Part shown: piece after piece, positions 25,913 through 34,894 of the stretch
How the letters are laid out: every line of letters starts with the position of its first letter
How positions within the stretch are numbered: the first letter of the stretch is position 1
Assembly (NCBI GenBank): GCA_002305685.1
Contig: DBQB01000053.1
Location: 1 to 44,246 of the forward strand
DNA from: Ruminococcaceae bacterium UBA1405
Lineage (GTDB): Bacteria; Bacillota; Clostridia; Oscillospirales; Ruminococcaceae
DNA: 44,246 nucleotides
Reading direction: 5' to 3'
The notes under the pieces: model-generated
Told to the model about the DNA's origin: nothing
What the model saw: the letters and a program-made list of their open reading frames with translations, nothing else
Database searches by the model: none
Position numbers and translations under genes: made by a program

Positions 25913-27061
25913 ATGATAACCAAGGACATTCGTTATATTGGTGTAAACGATAAGGATCTGGATCTTTTTGAAGGGCAGTATCAGATTCCCAATGGTATTT
26001 CCTACAATTCCTATGTGATTTTGGATGAAAAGATCGCAGTGATGGATACAGTGGACAAACGGAAAACGGCTGAGTTCCTTCAAAATTTGGATCGGGAATT
26101 GGCGGGGCGTATCCCCGATTATCTGGTCATCAATCATCTGGAGCCGGATCATGCGGCCAGCATTCAGGCGGTGGTGGAAAAGTATCCGTCCATTACGCTG
26201 GTGGGAAATGCTAAAACCTTTCAGATGCTTCCCTGCTTTTTCTCTTTGGGAGAACAGCCAAAAGTGGTGGTAAAGGAAGGGGATACCCTCAGTTTGGGTA
26301 AACATACCCTCACCTTTGTGATGGCGCCGATGGTACATTGGCCTGAGGTGATGGTGGCTTACGACAGCTGCGATAAGGTTCTGTTCAGCGCCGATGGCTT
26401 TGGCAAATTCGGAGCCTTGGACGTGGACGAGCCCTGGGACGATGAGGCAAGAAGATATTATTTTAATATTGTAGGAAAATACGGTGCACCGGTACAGGCG
26501 CTGCTGAAGAAGGCAGCTGGCCTGGATATTCAGATTGTCTGCCCGCTGCATGGTCCTGTGCTGAAGGAAACCATTCCCCATGTGTTGGATCTGTATCAAA
26601 CCTGGAGCAGCTATGGGGTGGAAAGCGAAGGAATTGTAATTGCCTATGCTACTCTGCACGGCAATACCGGTATGGCTGCCCGTAAACTGGAGGAGATTTT
26701 GCGGCAAAAAGGCTGCGGTAACGTTGTGGTGATGGATCTTGCCAGAACCGATACCGCCAAAGCGCTGGAAAACGCTTTCCGCTACGGTAAAATCGTGTTA
26801 GCCGCATCCAGCTACAATGCCGGTTTGATGCCTTATATGGAGGATTTTCTGCATCATCTGGCTGCCAAGGCTTATCAGAAGCGTACGGTTGCCCTGATCG
26901 AAAATGGCAGCTGGGCGCCCTCTGCTGCCAAAACCATGCGCGAAATCCTCTCCGGTATGAAAGAGATTACCGTTGTGGAGCCTGTGGTTACCGTTCGCGG
27001 TGTTCTTAAGGAGAGCGATATCCCGGCGCTGGAAGCGTTGGCGGATGCCCTGCTTTCATAA
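25913..27061 (+). CDS. Flavodiiron protein (A-type flavoprotein, FprA family)
   Basis: This 382-residue cytoplasmic enzyme reduces O2 to water or NO to N2O using electrons from reduced partner proteins, protecting anaerobes. The N-terminal metallo-beta-lactamase-like domain (about 1-245) has the diiron ligand motif HLEPDH, with H75, E77, D79 and H80, and later CPLHGPVLK. The C-terminal flavodoxin domain (about 250-380) has the FMN loop YATLHGNTGMAA. There is no fused rubredoxin or reductase, so separate electron donors are needed. The ATG at 25913 follows AAGGAGG; in-frame codons before it lie in the promoter leader. It is monocistronic. Confidence 0.96.
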   Translation: MITKDIRYIGVNDKDLDLFEGQYQIPNGISYNSYVILDEKIAVMDTVDKRKTAEFLQNLDRELAGRIPDYLVINHLEPDHAASIQAVVEKYPSITLVGNAKTFQMLPCFFSLGEQPKVVVKEGDTLSLGKHTLTFVMAPMVHWPEVMVAYDSCDKVLFSADGFGKFGALDVDEPWDDEARRYYFNIVGKYGAPVQALLKKAAGLDIQIVCPLHGPVLKETIPHVLDLYQTWSSYGVESEGIVIAYATLHGNTGMAARKLEEILRQKGCGNVVVMDLARTDTAKALENAFRYGKIVLAASSYNAGLMPYMEDFLHHLAAKAYQKRTVALIENGSWAPSAAKTMREILSGMKEITVVEPVVTVRGVLKESDIPALEALADALLS

Positions 27062-27135
27062 CGTACAGATGGTTTTGCTGCTAAAAGTTTGATGTCAAGG
27101 GTCTTTCAGCGAATATCAAATATGCAGTTTATAAG

Positions 27136-27186
27136 AAGCGGCCTTCTCTCTACGAAATACAGTAGGGAGAAGGCCGCTTTCTTTAT
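27136..27186. terminator. Bidirectional terminator between the flavodiiron and oligogalacturonate lyase genes
   Basis: AGCGGCCTTCTC near 27137-27148 pairs with GAGAAGGCCGCT near 27167-27178, extended by CTAC/GTAG inside, with a T run after. Confidence 0.85.
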
Positions 27187-27217
27187 ACCTTTTGTTTCCT
27201 ATGAAGACAGAGAAACC

Positions 27218-28393
27218 TTATTTTTTCTTATACTGGCTCATATCCACCATGGGGAGGGAATTGAAATCCTCCGGGATATCTACCATATAGATATTGCAGT
27301 AACCGGTGCGGGTACTGTTAAAGACCACATGCTTTTCGTCCCGGGTCATACGGGGATGGGGATGATGTGCGCCAAAGAAGAAATCGCCGTCATGCATACA
27401 GATGATTCTCGGACCCTCAAATTTCTCACCATTGTATTTGAACGCTTTGATGGTTTTGCCGGAATCGCCTACCACCAGATTAAAGCCAACCGAGTGGATA
27501 TGGTCAGGTGTGGGCATGGGAGCGCCCCAGCTGGCTTCCATCCGATTGTTGCCGTTGTAGTCTTCAAATCCAAAGAAGGACTCTTCCTGGCCCGGAGTAC
27601 GATGATGTACCTGATATCCTACATGAATGCCATCCTCAAACCAGTATTCATGTCCCACCATCTCACCTTCCTCCTGGCGTTCCCGGATCTTCCAGGCTTT
27701 TCCGGTGTCCAGATTGAGCACCCAGATACGGTGATCCACCAACTGCCAGGGACCTTCATGGCAGAAGGAGATGATATTGCCAAGCGTAGTGGAGGGATTC
27801 ACGTGTCCAACCCAGCAGTTTTCCTGCCATACTTCCTCAGCACGACCGCTTGCCAGGTGGATGCGAACAATACGGCAGTCGGGTTTTGCCTCGAAGATGT
27901 CCCGCATACCGATATATCCGGCAGACAGGTTGGCGTGAATGCGGCTGCTGGTATCCTCGGTCAGTCCAAAGACGATGGATTCTCCATCACCGGTAGGACG
28001 TGCTCCGCCGCAGGTAAAACCTTTGGGCACAATATAAAGAGGGCGGCTCTCCAATGTTTCCAGATTGAGCGCATAGATACATCCGCGATAGAGATAATAG
28101 GTCTCGTTGTACTTTTTGTTGACAAACATGGGGCTGGTGAGTCCCGGATCGCCGGCGGGCATATTGGTCAGCTGGCTGATCTCTCCCGAGGCAATCTCAA
28201 TGCTGTAAATGTTACGCGCGTTCTCTCTCTCCGAGATGAACAGCATACGACGATCGTTATCATACCAACCGTCATCGGTAAAATATGGATGGGTACTGTT
28301 GCACTTATAGTTGGTCAGCTGATGAACGGTTGCGCCGGTGGTTCTGTCCTGAAAGGTAATCTTTTCTGACGGATAGGTACGGTAGCTTTTCAT
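27218..28393 (-). CDS. ogl: Oligogalacturonate lyase family protein (PL22)
   Basis: This 391-residue protein resembles the seven-bladed beta-propeller oligogalacturonate lyases of family PL22, which cleave short pectic oligosaccharides in the cytoplasm to unsaturated monomers. PL22 enzymes bind Mn(II) through histidines and a glutamine. Matching candidates here are H198 (VGHVNPS), H212, Q217 and H222 in CHEGPWQLVDHRIW, H248 and H300. The WD40/DPP-like strand pattern runs throughout (HPYFTDDGWYDNDRR at the start, HHPHPRMTRDEKHVVF near the end). No signal peptide is seen. I chose ATG 28393 because GGAGG lies eight bases before it. It lies downstream of the isomerase gene on the same strand, with its own promoter. 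Confidence 0.85.
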   Translation of the reverse strand: MKSYRTYPSEKITFQDRTTGATVHQLTNYKCNSTHPYFTDDGWYDNDRRMLFISERENARNIYSIEIASGEISQLTNMPAGDPGLTSPMFVNKKYNETYYLYRGCIYALNLETLESRPLYIVPKGFTCGGARPTGDGESIVFGLTEDTSSRIHANLSAGYIGMRDIFEAKPDCRIVRIHLASGRAEEVWQENCWVGHVNPSTTLGNIISFCHEGPWQLVDHRIWVLNLDTGKAWKIRERQEEGEMVGHEYWFEDGIHVGYQVHHRTPGQEESFFGFEDYNGNNRMEASWGAPMPTPDHIHSVGFNLVVGDSGKTIKAFKYNGEKFEGPRIICMHDGDFFFGAHHPHPRMTRDEKHVVFNSTRTGYCNIYMVDIPEDFNSLPMVDMSQYKKK

Positions 28394-28448
28394 AGAAGTC
28401 CTCCGTTCTATGGCCATGAAGAAAAAGCCATATTTTATTTTCCCGTTT

Positions 28449-28469
28449 TCTCAAAGGATACCTTTGAGA
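28449..28469. promoter_or_regulatory. 21-bp palindromic operator candidate upstream of the oligogalacturonate lyase gene
   Basis: TCTCAAAGG (28449-28457) and CCTTTGAGA (28461-28469) are perfect 9-bp arms around ATA. On the minus strand this sits just after the likely start point and before the lyase gene, well placed for repression. Confidence 0.6.
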
Positions 28470-28486
28470 CGGTCCAAACCTATTTC

Positions 28487-28514
28487 ATTATACAGCTTTC
28501 CACAAAAATGTACA
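28487..28514 (-). promoter_or_regulatory. Promoter of the oligogalacturonate lyase gene
   Basis: On the minus strand TGTACA (28509-28514) and a perfect TATAAT (28487-28492) are 16 bases apart. Confidence 0.55.
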
Positions 28515-28551
28515 TCCCCATATGAAAACTGCTGTTCAAATTGTAAGATAT

Positions 28552-29373
28552 TCATAAGGAATTGGCAGAATCATTTGCTTGATTCATCAGGGTACGGGCA
28601 TAGATAAGATCTTTTTTTGTAAGCATCAGCGTTTGGGAAAGATCGGTATATTCAGCAAAGATGCATACATAGCCGGTAAAATTATGGCTTCTGAGATACT
28701 GCGTAGCTCGGTTCCAGGAACAAAGACCTTCTCGTCCTTCGGTAAAGTAAGGTTGGTATAATATTTCTTCTGACGGTGCTGCTTTGGACGGAAGATAATA
28801 AGCGGATTTCAGATTGATCCCTGTAAGATATGGCCAAAGAATATCCAATCCTTGCTCCGGCGCTTCTCCCGCAAGCCCTGCATGACCGGCGTCCCAGATA
28901 GCGCCGATGTATTGCGGATCGTAGTCTTTTATCAAATCGTACAGTTCCATAGACTGAGCAATGCCTGGGCCGTAGTGAGGCTGTACCGCAATTTTAACTC
29001 CATAGTCGCGGCACCAGAAAAGTGCGTGAGAGAGTATAGATTGCATCTCCTTTTTTCGTTGGAAATAGGGGATCTTCGGATTTTGTCCTGTAAACATAAT
29101 CCGAATTTGCTCAATTCCTGCTTGGGCGCATCCATAAAACACTTTCTCTTCTAGGGGAGCAGCGACGCTCAAAATCGGTAGTCCAGCATCAGAAAGCTGT
29201 TTTTGCGCATGGTATAGTTCTTGATCTGCACAGGATGGTTCTATTTGAAAACCGGATCTTACAGGTAGTTCCACACCGTCAAATCCCAGCGGTGCAAGAG
29301 TATCTGCCAATTGTGAAAGAGAATGGGTTTTCCAGTATTTGGTGAATACGATAAAGGGTATATCACGATTCAT
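28552..29373 (-). CDS. Sugar phosphate isomerase/epimerase-like TIM-barrel protein
   Basis: This 273-residue protein belongs to the xylose-isomerase-like AP_endonuc_2 superfamily, whose members isomerise or epimerise sugars with a divalent metal. Supporting segments are LADTLAPLGFDGVELPVR near the start, the central HYGPGIAQSMEL and WDAGHAGLAGE, and INLKSAYY. The metal-site acidic and histidine residues are plausibly E36, H133 and D166, from approximate counting. Cytoplasmic, no signal. Among lyase and dehydrogenase genes, a role in converting an unsaturated or keto-uronate is likely, but the exact substrate is open. It lies divergent from the D-2-hydroxyacid dehydrogenase gene. Confidence 0.8.
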   Translation of the reverse strand: MNRDIPFIVFTKYWKTHSLSQLADTLAPLGFDGVELPVRSGFQIEPSCADQELYHAQKQLSDAGLPILSVAAPLEEKVFYGCAQAGIEQIRIMFTGQNPKIPYFQRKKEMQSILSHALFWCRDYGVKIAVQPHYGPGIAQSMELYDLIKDYDPQYIGAIWDAGHAGLAGEAPEQGLDILWPYLTGINLKSAYYLPSKAAPSEEILYQPYFTEGREGLCSWNRATQYLRSHNFTGYVCIFAEYTDLSQTLMLTKKDLIYARTLMNQANDSANSL

Positions 29374-29538
29374 TTATAATCCTCCTGTACGACAAAGTAT
29401 CCAATTTTAGATCGATTTCAGTATACTGCGTATCACACGTTGCCGCAATGTTTTAGGCGGAGGATGAAAAGGATTGCTGCTTTAGGTCAAGGATTGTCCA
29501 TTGCCCCGTCGGCAGAAGAATAGGATAATAATTTTAAC

Positions 29539-29547
29539 GATATCGAT
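29539..29547. promoter_or_regulatory. GATATCGAT motif upstream of the intact dehydrogenase gene
   Basis: The 9-base word GATATCGAT occurs here, 44 bases before the start at 29591, and again at 30666-30674 before the first heparinase gene. It could be a shared regulator site, but the word is short. Confidence 0.2.
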
Positions 29548-29590
29548 ATGATTTGCCGGCAAGTATATGTTACGGAAATGAGGGCGTGAA

Positions 29591-30607
29591 ATGGAACAGA
29601 AAAAGAAGGCAGTTTTTTTGGCCAAGAGAGATGGTTTTCGCATTCGGTATGTGTTTGCAAAAGGGCGAAGGGAACGTTTCGAAGCGTTGTTGGATTTCTG
29701 CCCGGATCTTATTGGCAGAGAAAATTTGCAGGAGCACAAGGATTTTTTGCGGGATACAAGGATTATCGTAGCTACTTGGGAGATACCGCAACTGACAACA
29801 GAAGAAATTGAACAATATTTTCCCAATTTGGAACTGTTGATTTATGTGGCTGGTTCGGTACAACATTTTGCCAGGCCTTATCTGGAGCGGGGAGTTCGGG
29901 TGGTGAGCGCCTGGGGAGCTATGAGCATTCCGGTGGCAGAATTTACGGTTGGAGAGATCATTCATGCGAACAAAGGCTTTTATCGTTCTCTTGCACTGTA
30001 TAAACAATTGAGTTGGAACGATGCTCATTGGAAGATTCTTACAGAATATCCTGGAACTTATCATACCAAGGTTGGAATTTTAGGTGCAGGAATGATCGGT
30101 TCCCTGGTGATTCGAATGCTGCGTCAGTACAGTGTACAGCTGATGGTATATGATCCCTTTTTGACCCAACAGCGAGCCGCTGCGTTGGGAATTGAAAGAA
30201 CATATTCTCTGGAAGAAATATTTTCCCAGTGTCAAACCATTTCCAACCATATAGCCAACAATCCACAGACCGTAGGAATGTTAGATTATCGTCTCTTTTC
30301 TTTGATGAAGGACAATGGCACCTTCATCAATACGGGAAGAGGGGCTCAGGTAGTGGAGGATGATTTGATCCGTGCGTTGACAGAGAAGCCAGAACGTTCG
30401 GCGGTATTGGATGTAACCTGGCCAGAACCGGTACGTCCTGATTTAGCAGCGCTTCCCAATGTGTTTTGCACACCGCATATTGCCGGTTTTGCAGCAGATG
30501 AAGTTTTACGGATGCCTGATGTTATGCTGGAAGTTTTGCAGGAGTATTTATCCAATGGTTCGCTGCGCTATGAGGTCACATTGGAAATGCTCAAAACCAT
30601 GGCGTAA
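29591..30607 (+). CDS. D-isomer 2-hydroxyacid dehydrogenase
   Basis: This 338-residue enzyme is a complete member of the D-2-hydroxyacid dehydrogenase family and should interconvert a 2-keto acid and a D-2-hydroxy acid with NAD(P). It has GAGMIG (165-170), the catalytic arginine in INTGRGAQVVEDD (R250), the glutamate in DVTWPEP (E279) and the histidine in CTPHIAGFA (H296). It is the first gene of the AT-rich polysaccharide cluster and lies 269 bases before the first heparinase-type gene. A role in reducing a keto acid from uronate breakdown is inferred from context. Confidence 0.9.
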   Translation: MEQKKKAVFLAKRDGFRIRYVFAKGRRERFEALLDFCPDLIGRENLQEHKDFLRDTRIIVATWEIPQLTTEEIEQYFPNLELLIYVAGSVQHFARPYLERGVRVVSAWGAMSIPVAEFTVGEIIHANKGFYRSLALYKQLSWNDAHWKILTEYPGTYHTKVGILGAGMIGSLVIRMLRQYSVQLMVYDPFLTQQRAAALGIERTYSLEEIFSQCQTISNHIANNPQTVGMLDYRLFSLMKDNGTFINTGRGAQVVEDDLIRALTEKPERSAVLDVTWPEPVRPDLAALPNVFCTPHIAGFAADEVLRMPDVMLEVLQEYLSNGSLRYEVTLEMLKTMA

Positions 30608-30810
30608 GCATCACAAATTAGATTTTCATCTCAGCTTTTTATGTATACAGTAACATAGACAAAATGATATCGATGTAAAATATCGCATAGCAAGTTAAGG
30701 AAGGAATATGAAAAAATACATCCCTTCATATTTGACGTTGATTGGTATGAAGAAAAGCAGATATGCATCCCAAAAGTGAAATGTTAAACTAAGATGCGTG
30801 AGGTGCTGGG

Positions 30811-30870
30811 ATGAAGCTGGCAAGACTGATGAAAATCAATCAAGAAATGACAATGTGTTTGGAAAGGTAG
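30811..30870 (+). CDS. Possible 19-residue leader peptide before the first heparinase gene
   Basis: A short frame, MKLARLMKINQEMTMCLER, starts seven bases after GAGGTG and stops six bases before the ATG of the heparinase-type gene, so it could be a coupled leader peptide. Its composition is unremarkable and nothing else supports it. Confidence 0.25.
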   Translation: MKLARLMKINQEMTMCLER

Positions 30871-30876
30871 TGACAA

Positions 30877-32790
30877 ATGGCAATGCGATATATCGATTGT
30901 ATGCAGCAACTGCTGCAACGTGCAAAGTCCAGGGAAGGGGAGCAACTTCTTTCGGGACTTCGCAAAAACGTATCACGATGGATGGAACATTTTTCGGATG
31001 ATCCAACCATCGAAAGTGGTTGGGGACATGTATATTTTTGTCCGAAATGTGGTACTTTTTTAACCTTTGATTTGGAAAATCCTCATGTCCATCGTTGTAG
31101 TTGTTGTGGAAATATTGTGACCGGTGCGGAATATGACGCCTCTTGGGTATATCTTTACCGTTATGACGCGTTGATGTCAGCAGTACAATCTGCGGTGCTT
31201 TATCGTGTGGATGGTGAACAGCGGTATCTGGATTATTTTATAAAAGTGATTGGTTTTTACGGGGAAAACTGGTATCGATTTTGTGAACACGGAAGAAACA
31301 CTTGGCCATCTGGAAACGGAAAAATAACGCCTCAGGCACTGAATGAGGCAATCTTTTTGGTGCGTATGTGCGGTGGATTGGAATTGCTGCGAGATGTACT
31401 ACCACAAGAATGGCTGACCAATATATCGCAATGGATGTTGATTCCCTGTGCATATTTTTTGGATGCTCAAAAACGCTGGATTCACAATATTCCTTGTTGG
31501 TTGAATGCAGCGGTGGCTGCAGTTGGTTTGATGACCAACAATACCGATCTGATCGATCGTGCTTTTTCTCGACGTTATGGTTTTAGCGATCAAGTGCGTG
31601 GCGGTGGGGTAACTTCCAGCTATTTCTGGTATGAAGGTTCTATCCATTATAATTTTTTTACCTTGGAAGTGTTTATGAATACACTGCTTTTTGCTCGGAT
31701 ATATAACCAGGAGATACCCGAAGATGTGGAAGATACCATTTATCAAATGCTTTTAGCGCCTTGCAAATACGCTTTTTCCTGTGGTCAATTGCCTAACCCC
31801 AACGATGGATGGCCCAATTTAGGATTAAAAACCTATTCCTTTATCTACGAAATGGGCGCTAAAATATTTTCTCAGCGCAAGGGCGGAGAAGAAATTGCTG
31901 CGCTGGCCCAGGTGATTCGTGAGATGCCCTATACTAGGGTACCGGTACCGTTATCTTATCCCACCTATGTGGGAAATGTAAGTTTAGAGTGGTTGTTGTT
32001 TGGCCAACCGGCGAAAGAGGAAACAATAAAGAGTTTACCTTATTTTAAGGGTTCTCATCTTTTTGAGGCTTCCAATTTTGCTACGCTTCGCTATGGTGCC
32101 ATCGAGTTGTTCCATAAATTTGGACATTGTACACCCAGTCATGCTCATCCGGATAAGATGACAATAGAAGTGAGCGCCTTTGGAGAGCGCATTACGCATG
32201 ATCTCTCCAACTGCGGCTATGCGGCTAAATTGTGTCCTGAATTTCATCGTACTACGGTCTCCCATAACACTGTGGTGATGGATGGACGCAATCATCCCGG
32301 TGTTGATCCTGGTACGGTGCTCCATTATGGGCAGGATCATCTCTATACAAAAGCGCAATCTGCTTATGAAGGGATTGATTTTCTTCGTAAAATTGTGTTG
32401 ACGCAAGATGGCTTTTCAGATGTTTTCAGCGTAGAGAATAAGGCAGAAGAAAAAGAATGCCATACCTTTGATTGGGTGTTCCATTTGGACGGTACGCTGA
32501 TGGAACCCGTCGATGGTCAGCCGGATGAATTGGGATATGTTCAGGCGGGATATGCCTATCTGACCAATGTCCAGCGTGTCACACAGACAGGGACTCTTAC
32601 CTTGACCTGGCAGTTTTCCGGTGGAGTGGTTGGGATACAGACCATTGAAACATCGGGAAAAATTCTGTACATTGCAAAAAGCCCCGATAATCCACCTGCG
32701 CAGGATGGAAGCGGACGTACAACATTGTTGCTGCGCAGCCGGGAAGTTTCGCCAACATTTGTACAGAACTGGCGATTTTATCGCAAATAG
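30877..32790 (+). CDS. Heparinase II/III family protein with N-terminal zinc-ribbon-like motif
   Basis: This 637-residue protein matches the heparinase II/III-type polysaccharide lyase superfamily (PL12/15/17/21 and relatives): an alpha/alpha-toroid half (about 100-370, with IHYNFFTLEVFMNTLLFARIY) and a beta-sandwich half (about 385-637) with the family's HAHPDKMTIEVSAFGERI and SHNTVVMDGRNHPG. At residues 55-77 there are two CxxC pairs (C55/C58 and C74/C77) that look like a zinc ribbon, a feature seen in a subset of these proteins. No signal peptide is seen, so it should cleave imported uronic-acid oligosaccharides by beta-elimination. The ATG follows GGAAAGG. The substrate is undetermined. 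Confidence 0.85.
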   Translation: MAMRYIDCMQQLLQRAKSREGEQLLSGLRKNVSRWMEHFSDDPTIESGWGHVYFCPKCGTFLTFDLENPHVHRCSCCGNIVTGAEYDASWVYLYRYDALMSAVQSAVLYRVDGEQRYLDYFIKVIGFYGENWYRFCEHGRNTWPSGNGKITPQALNEAIFLVRMCGGLELLRDVLPQEWLTNISQWMLIPCAYFLDAQKRWIHNIPCWLNAAVAAVGLMTNNTDLIDRAFSRRYGFSDQVRGGGVTSSYFWYEGSIHYNFFTLEVFMNTLLFARIYNQEIPEDVEDTIYQMLLAPCKYAFSCGQLPNPNDGWPNLGLKTYSFIYEMGAKIFSQRKGGEEIAALAQVIREMPYTRVPVPLSYPTYVGNVSLEWLLFGQPAKEETIKSLPYFKGSHLFEASNFATLRYGAIELFHKFGHCTPSHAHPDKMTIEVSAFGERITHDLSNCGYAAKLCPEFHRTTVSHNTVVMDGRNHPGVDPGTVLHYGQDHLYTKAQSAYEGIDFLRKIVLTQDGFSDVFSVENKAEEKECHTFDWVFHLDGTLMEPVDGQPDELGYVQAGYAYLTNVQRVTQTGTLTLTWQFSGGVVGIQTIETSGKILYIAKSPDNPPAQDGSGRTTLLLRSREVSPTFVQNWRFYRK

Positions 32791-32810
32791 CTCATTGAGG
32801 AGGAAAGAAA

Positions 32811-34847
32811 ATGAAGTATTTCTATATGCCTCAGGGACTAGACGTACTTAGACAGCAAAGGTTTGGTTGTCGTAGCGAGCAGTTTCGACGTTTGTCGGAT
32901 CAATGTCAGCTGTACGAACGGGAAGTGTTACCGACAGAACATCCTCTGAAAAGTATTACTTATTATGGCATGGCTGCGGCCAATCTGTCGCTGATGTATC
33001 TGATTTCCGGTCAGGAAAAATATCTAGCGCAAGCGTGCCGCTGGATTTTTGCGGGCGTGAACTATCCTCATTGGGGAAAAGCGATAAAAGTAGATGTCGA
33101 TTTGAGCGCAGCGTGGCTTTTGTTTGGATACGGGCTGAGCTACAACTGGTTAAAAGACGTACTTTCTCCTTCTGACCGTCAGCGATTACTGGAAAAACTT
33201 ATCCTGCAAGGAGAAAGAATGTACCGCTATGCGGTAGAAACGGGTTGGGATGCTCAAAAACCGCAGCAGGTAATCCAAAATGCACAAGGAAATACGGTGG
33301 ATGTATTAACTGGACGTTCTTGGGCGGTTACTTTTTGGCAAAACCATAATTGGATCGATTTTGCGGGACTTGCTATGGCGGGATATGCCATTATGGATGA
33401 ATATCCTTCTGCGAAGTGTTGGACAGAGGCAGCAAAGAAAAATTTTTTACAGGTTCTATCTCTGTTGCCGGAAGACGGCAGTGATTATGAAGGGGTAGTA
33501 TATTGGCGCTATGGTGTAATATGGTTATTCCATTATGCGCAAATACTGCGCGAAAGAGAGGGCATTGATTTATTCCAGCAAAGTGCCTTTTTGAAAAATA
33601 CCTTCTTTTACCGGTTATACCAGTTGGCTCCGGATAAGGAACAGAACTTTAACCACGGAGATTGCCACGACCGCCGCAGCGGACATATCCCTTGTCTTTA
33701 TTATAAGATAGCCAGCGAGTATCGCAACGGATATGCACAAACATTGGCACAACAGGTATTACAGCACAGTTTATTTCGAGAAGGATATCAAAGTGGAGTG
33801 AAGCCGGGGATTCTTCCGGAAGCATTTTTGGAGTATCTCTGGTATGATCCAACAGTGACGCCAATACCGTTGGAAGAACTTCCTACCATCCGTTATTTTC
33901 CGGATTTGGGATTGATTTCTGCCCGTACTGGGTGGGGACAGGATGAAGTGGCTTTTTCCTATAAATGTTCCCCCGGCGGTGGTCATAAGCAGTGGAATAT
34001 GGCTTTTGATATCCGAAACGAAACAGAGATCGATCCACGATCGATGGGACATCATCATCCGGATGCAAACAGTTTTATGCTGATTCGTGGAGGAGATTTT
34101 CTTGCCATAGATGAAGGGTATTCCAGCTGTAAAATGGCACAGCATCACAATTTGGTGTTGGTAGATGGAAAAGGTTTTGCGGGTGACGGAAGATACGATG
34201 TGTATGCCGGCACAGAGGAGGAGTATTGCGGACAGGTTCAGGATTTTGTCATCCATGGGAACGGCTTTTATCTGCGGGGCGAATCTTCGGGATTTTATCC
34301 CAAAGATCTGGAACTGCAACAGATGCAGCGCGAAATTCTCAGCTGTGGAACGGGTTGGTATCTGGTACTGGATACAATTTGTTCTGCCAAACCCCATATC
34401 TATACCTGGCTGTTACATGGAGACCAGCAACCTTCTTTCCGCAACGATCATTACCGTTTTGAGAATGGTAGTTCTGCCATGGAAGTGTGGCCGGGAGATT
34501 TGGGACTGCGCTTTGGATCTACCGTTATGATGGCCAGCGCCAATGTGACCAGCCAAGAACCAGATAATATGGTTTATACACGTCTGGAAACATTGTGCGA
34601 GGAAAATAAAATACCAACTGATAAGTTAATTCTGTTAAACCTTATTACCATAGGCAGTGCCTGTGAATGCAGTGCAGCAATGCCGAAAGTCACAATAAAA
34701 CCTACACCATATGGATGGCTGATATCCTGTGGAGAAGATAAGATTGCAGTCAATCTCAGCGGAAAATCACAGCAAACCCCGGTAGGAACCTTGCAAAACC
34801 GTTATTTGGTTCAGCCATCCGGAATAAAGGACCCGTGGGAAATCTAA
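32811..34847 (+). CDS. Heparinase II/III family protein (second copy, divergent)
   Basis: This 678-residue protein is a second heparinase II/III-type lyase relative, 20 bases after the first. The helical toroid (about 50-330) has FAGLAMAGYAIMDEYP and EDGSDYEGVVYWRYGVIWLF, the latter typical of the family's toroid active-site face. The beta-sandwich (about 360-678) has HHHPDANSFMLIRGGDFLAI and QHHNLVLVDGKG. It lacks the zinc-ribbon motif of its neighbour and is too different to be a recent duplicate, so the pair may act on different linkages. No signal peptide is present. The start follows GAGGAGG. Confidence 0.85.
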   Translation: MKYFYMPQGLDVLRQQRFGCRSEQFRRLSDQCQLYEREVLPTEHPLKSITYYGMAAANLSLMYLISGQEKYLAQACRWIFAGVNYPHWGKAIKVDVDLSAAWLLFGYGLSYNWLKDVLSPSDRQRLLEKLILQGERMYRYAVETGWDAQKPQQVIQNAQGNTVDVLTGRSWAVTFWQNHNWIDFAGLAMAGYAIMDEYPSAKCWTEAAKKNFLQVLSLLPEDGSDYEGVVYWRYGVIWLFHYAQILREREGIDLFQQSAFLKNTFFYRLYQLAPDKEQNFNHGDCHDRRSGHIPCLYYKIASEYRNGYAQTLAQQVLQHSLFREGYQSGVKPGILPEAFLEYLWYDPTVTPIPLEELPTIRYFPDLGLISARTGWGQDEVAFSYKCSPGGGHKQWNMAFDIRNETEIDPRSMGHHHPDANSFMLIRGGDFLAIDEGYSSCKMAQHHNLVLVDGKGFAGDGRYDVYAGTEEEYCGQVQDFVIHGNGFYLRGESSGFYPKDLELQQMQREILSCGTGWYLVLDTICSAKPHIYTWLLHGDQQPSFRNDHYRFENGSSAMEVWPGDLGLRFGSTVMMASANVTSQEPDNMVYTRLETLCEENKIPTDKLILLNLITIGSACECSAAMPKVTIKPTPYGWLISCGEDKIAVNLSGKSQQTPVGTLQNRYLVQPSGIKDPWEI

Positions 34848-34894
34848 TGCGTTGATTCGTATACTATTTATATGTACATAAAGGAGAGTTACTT

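Noticed and set aside
27089..28369. 426-codon open frame on the plus strand
   Set aside because: Antisense to the PL22-type lyase gene, which has clear motifs and a good ribosome site.
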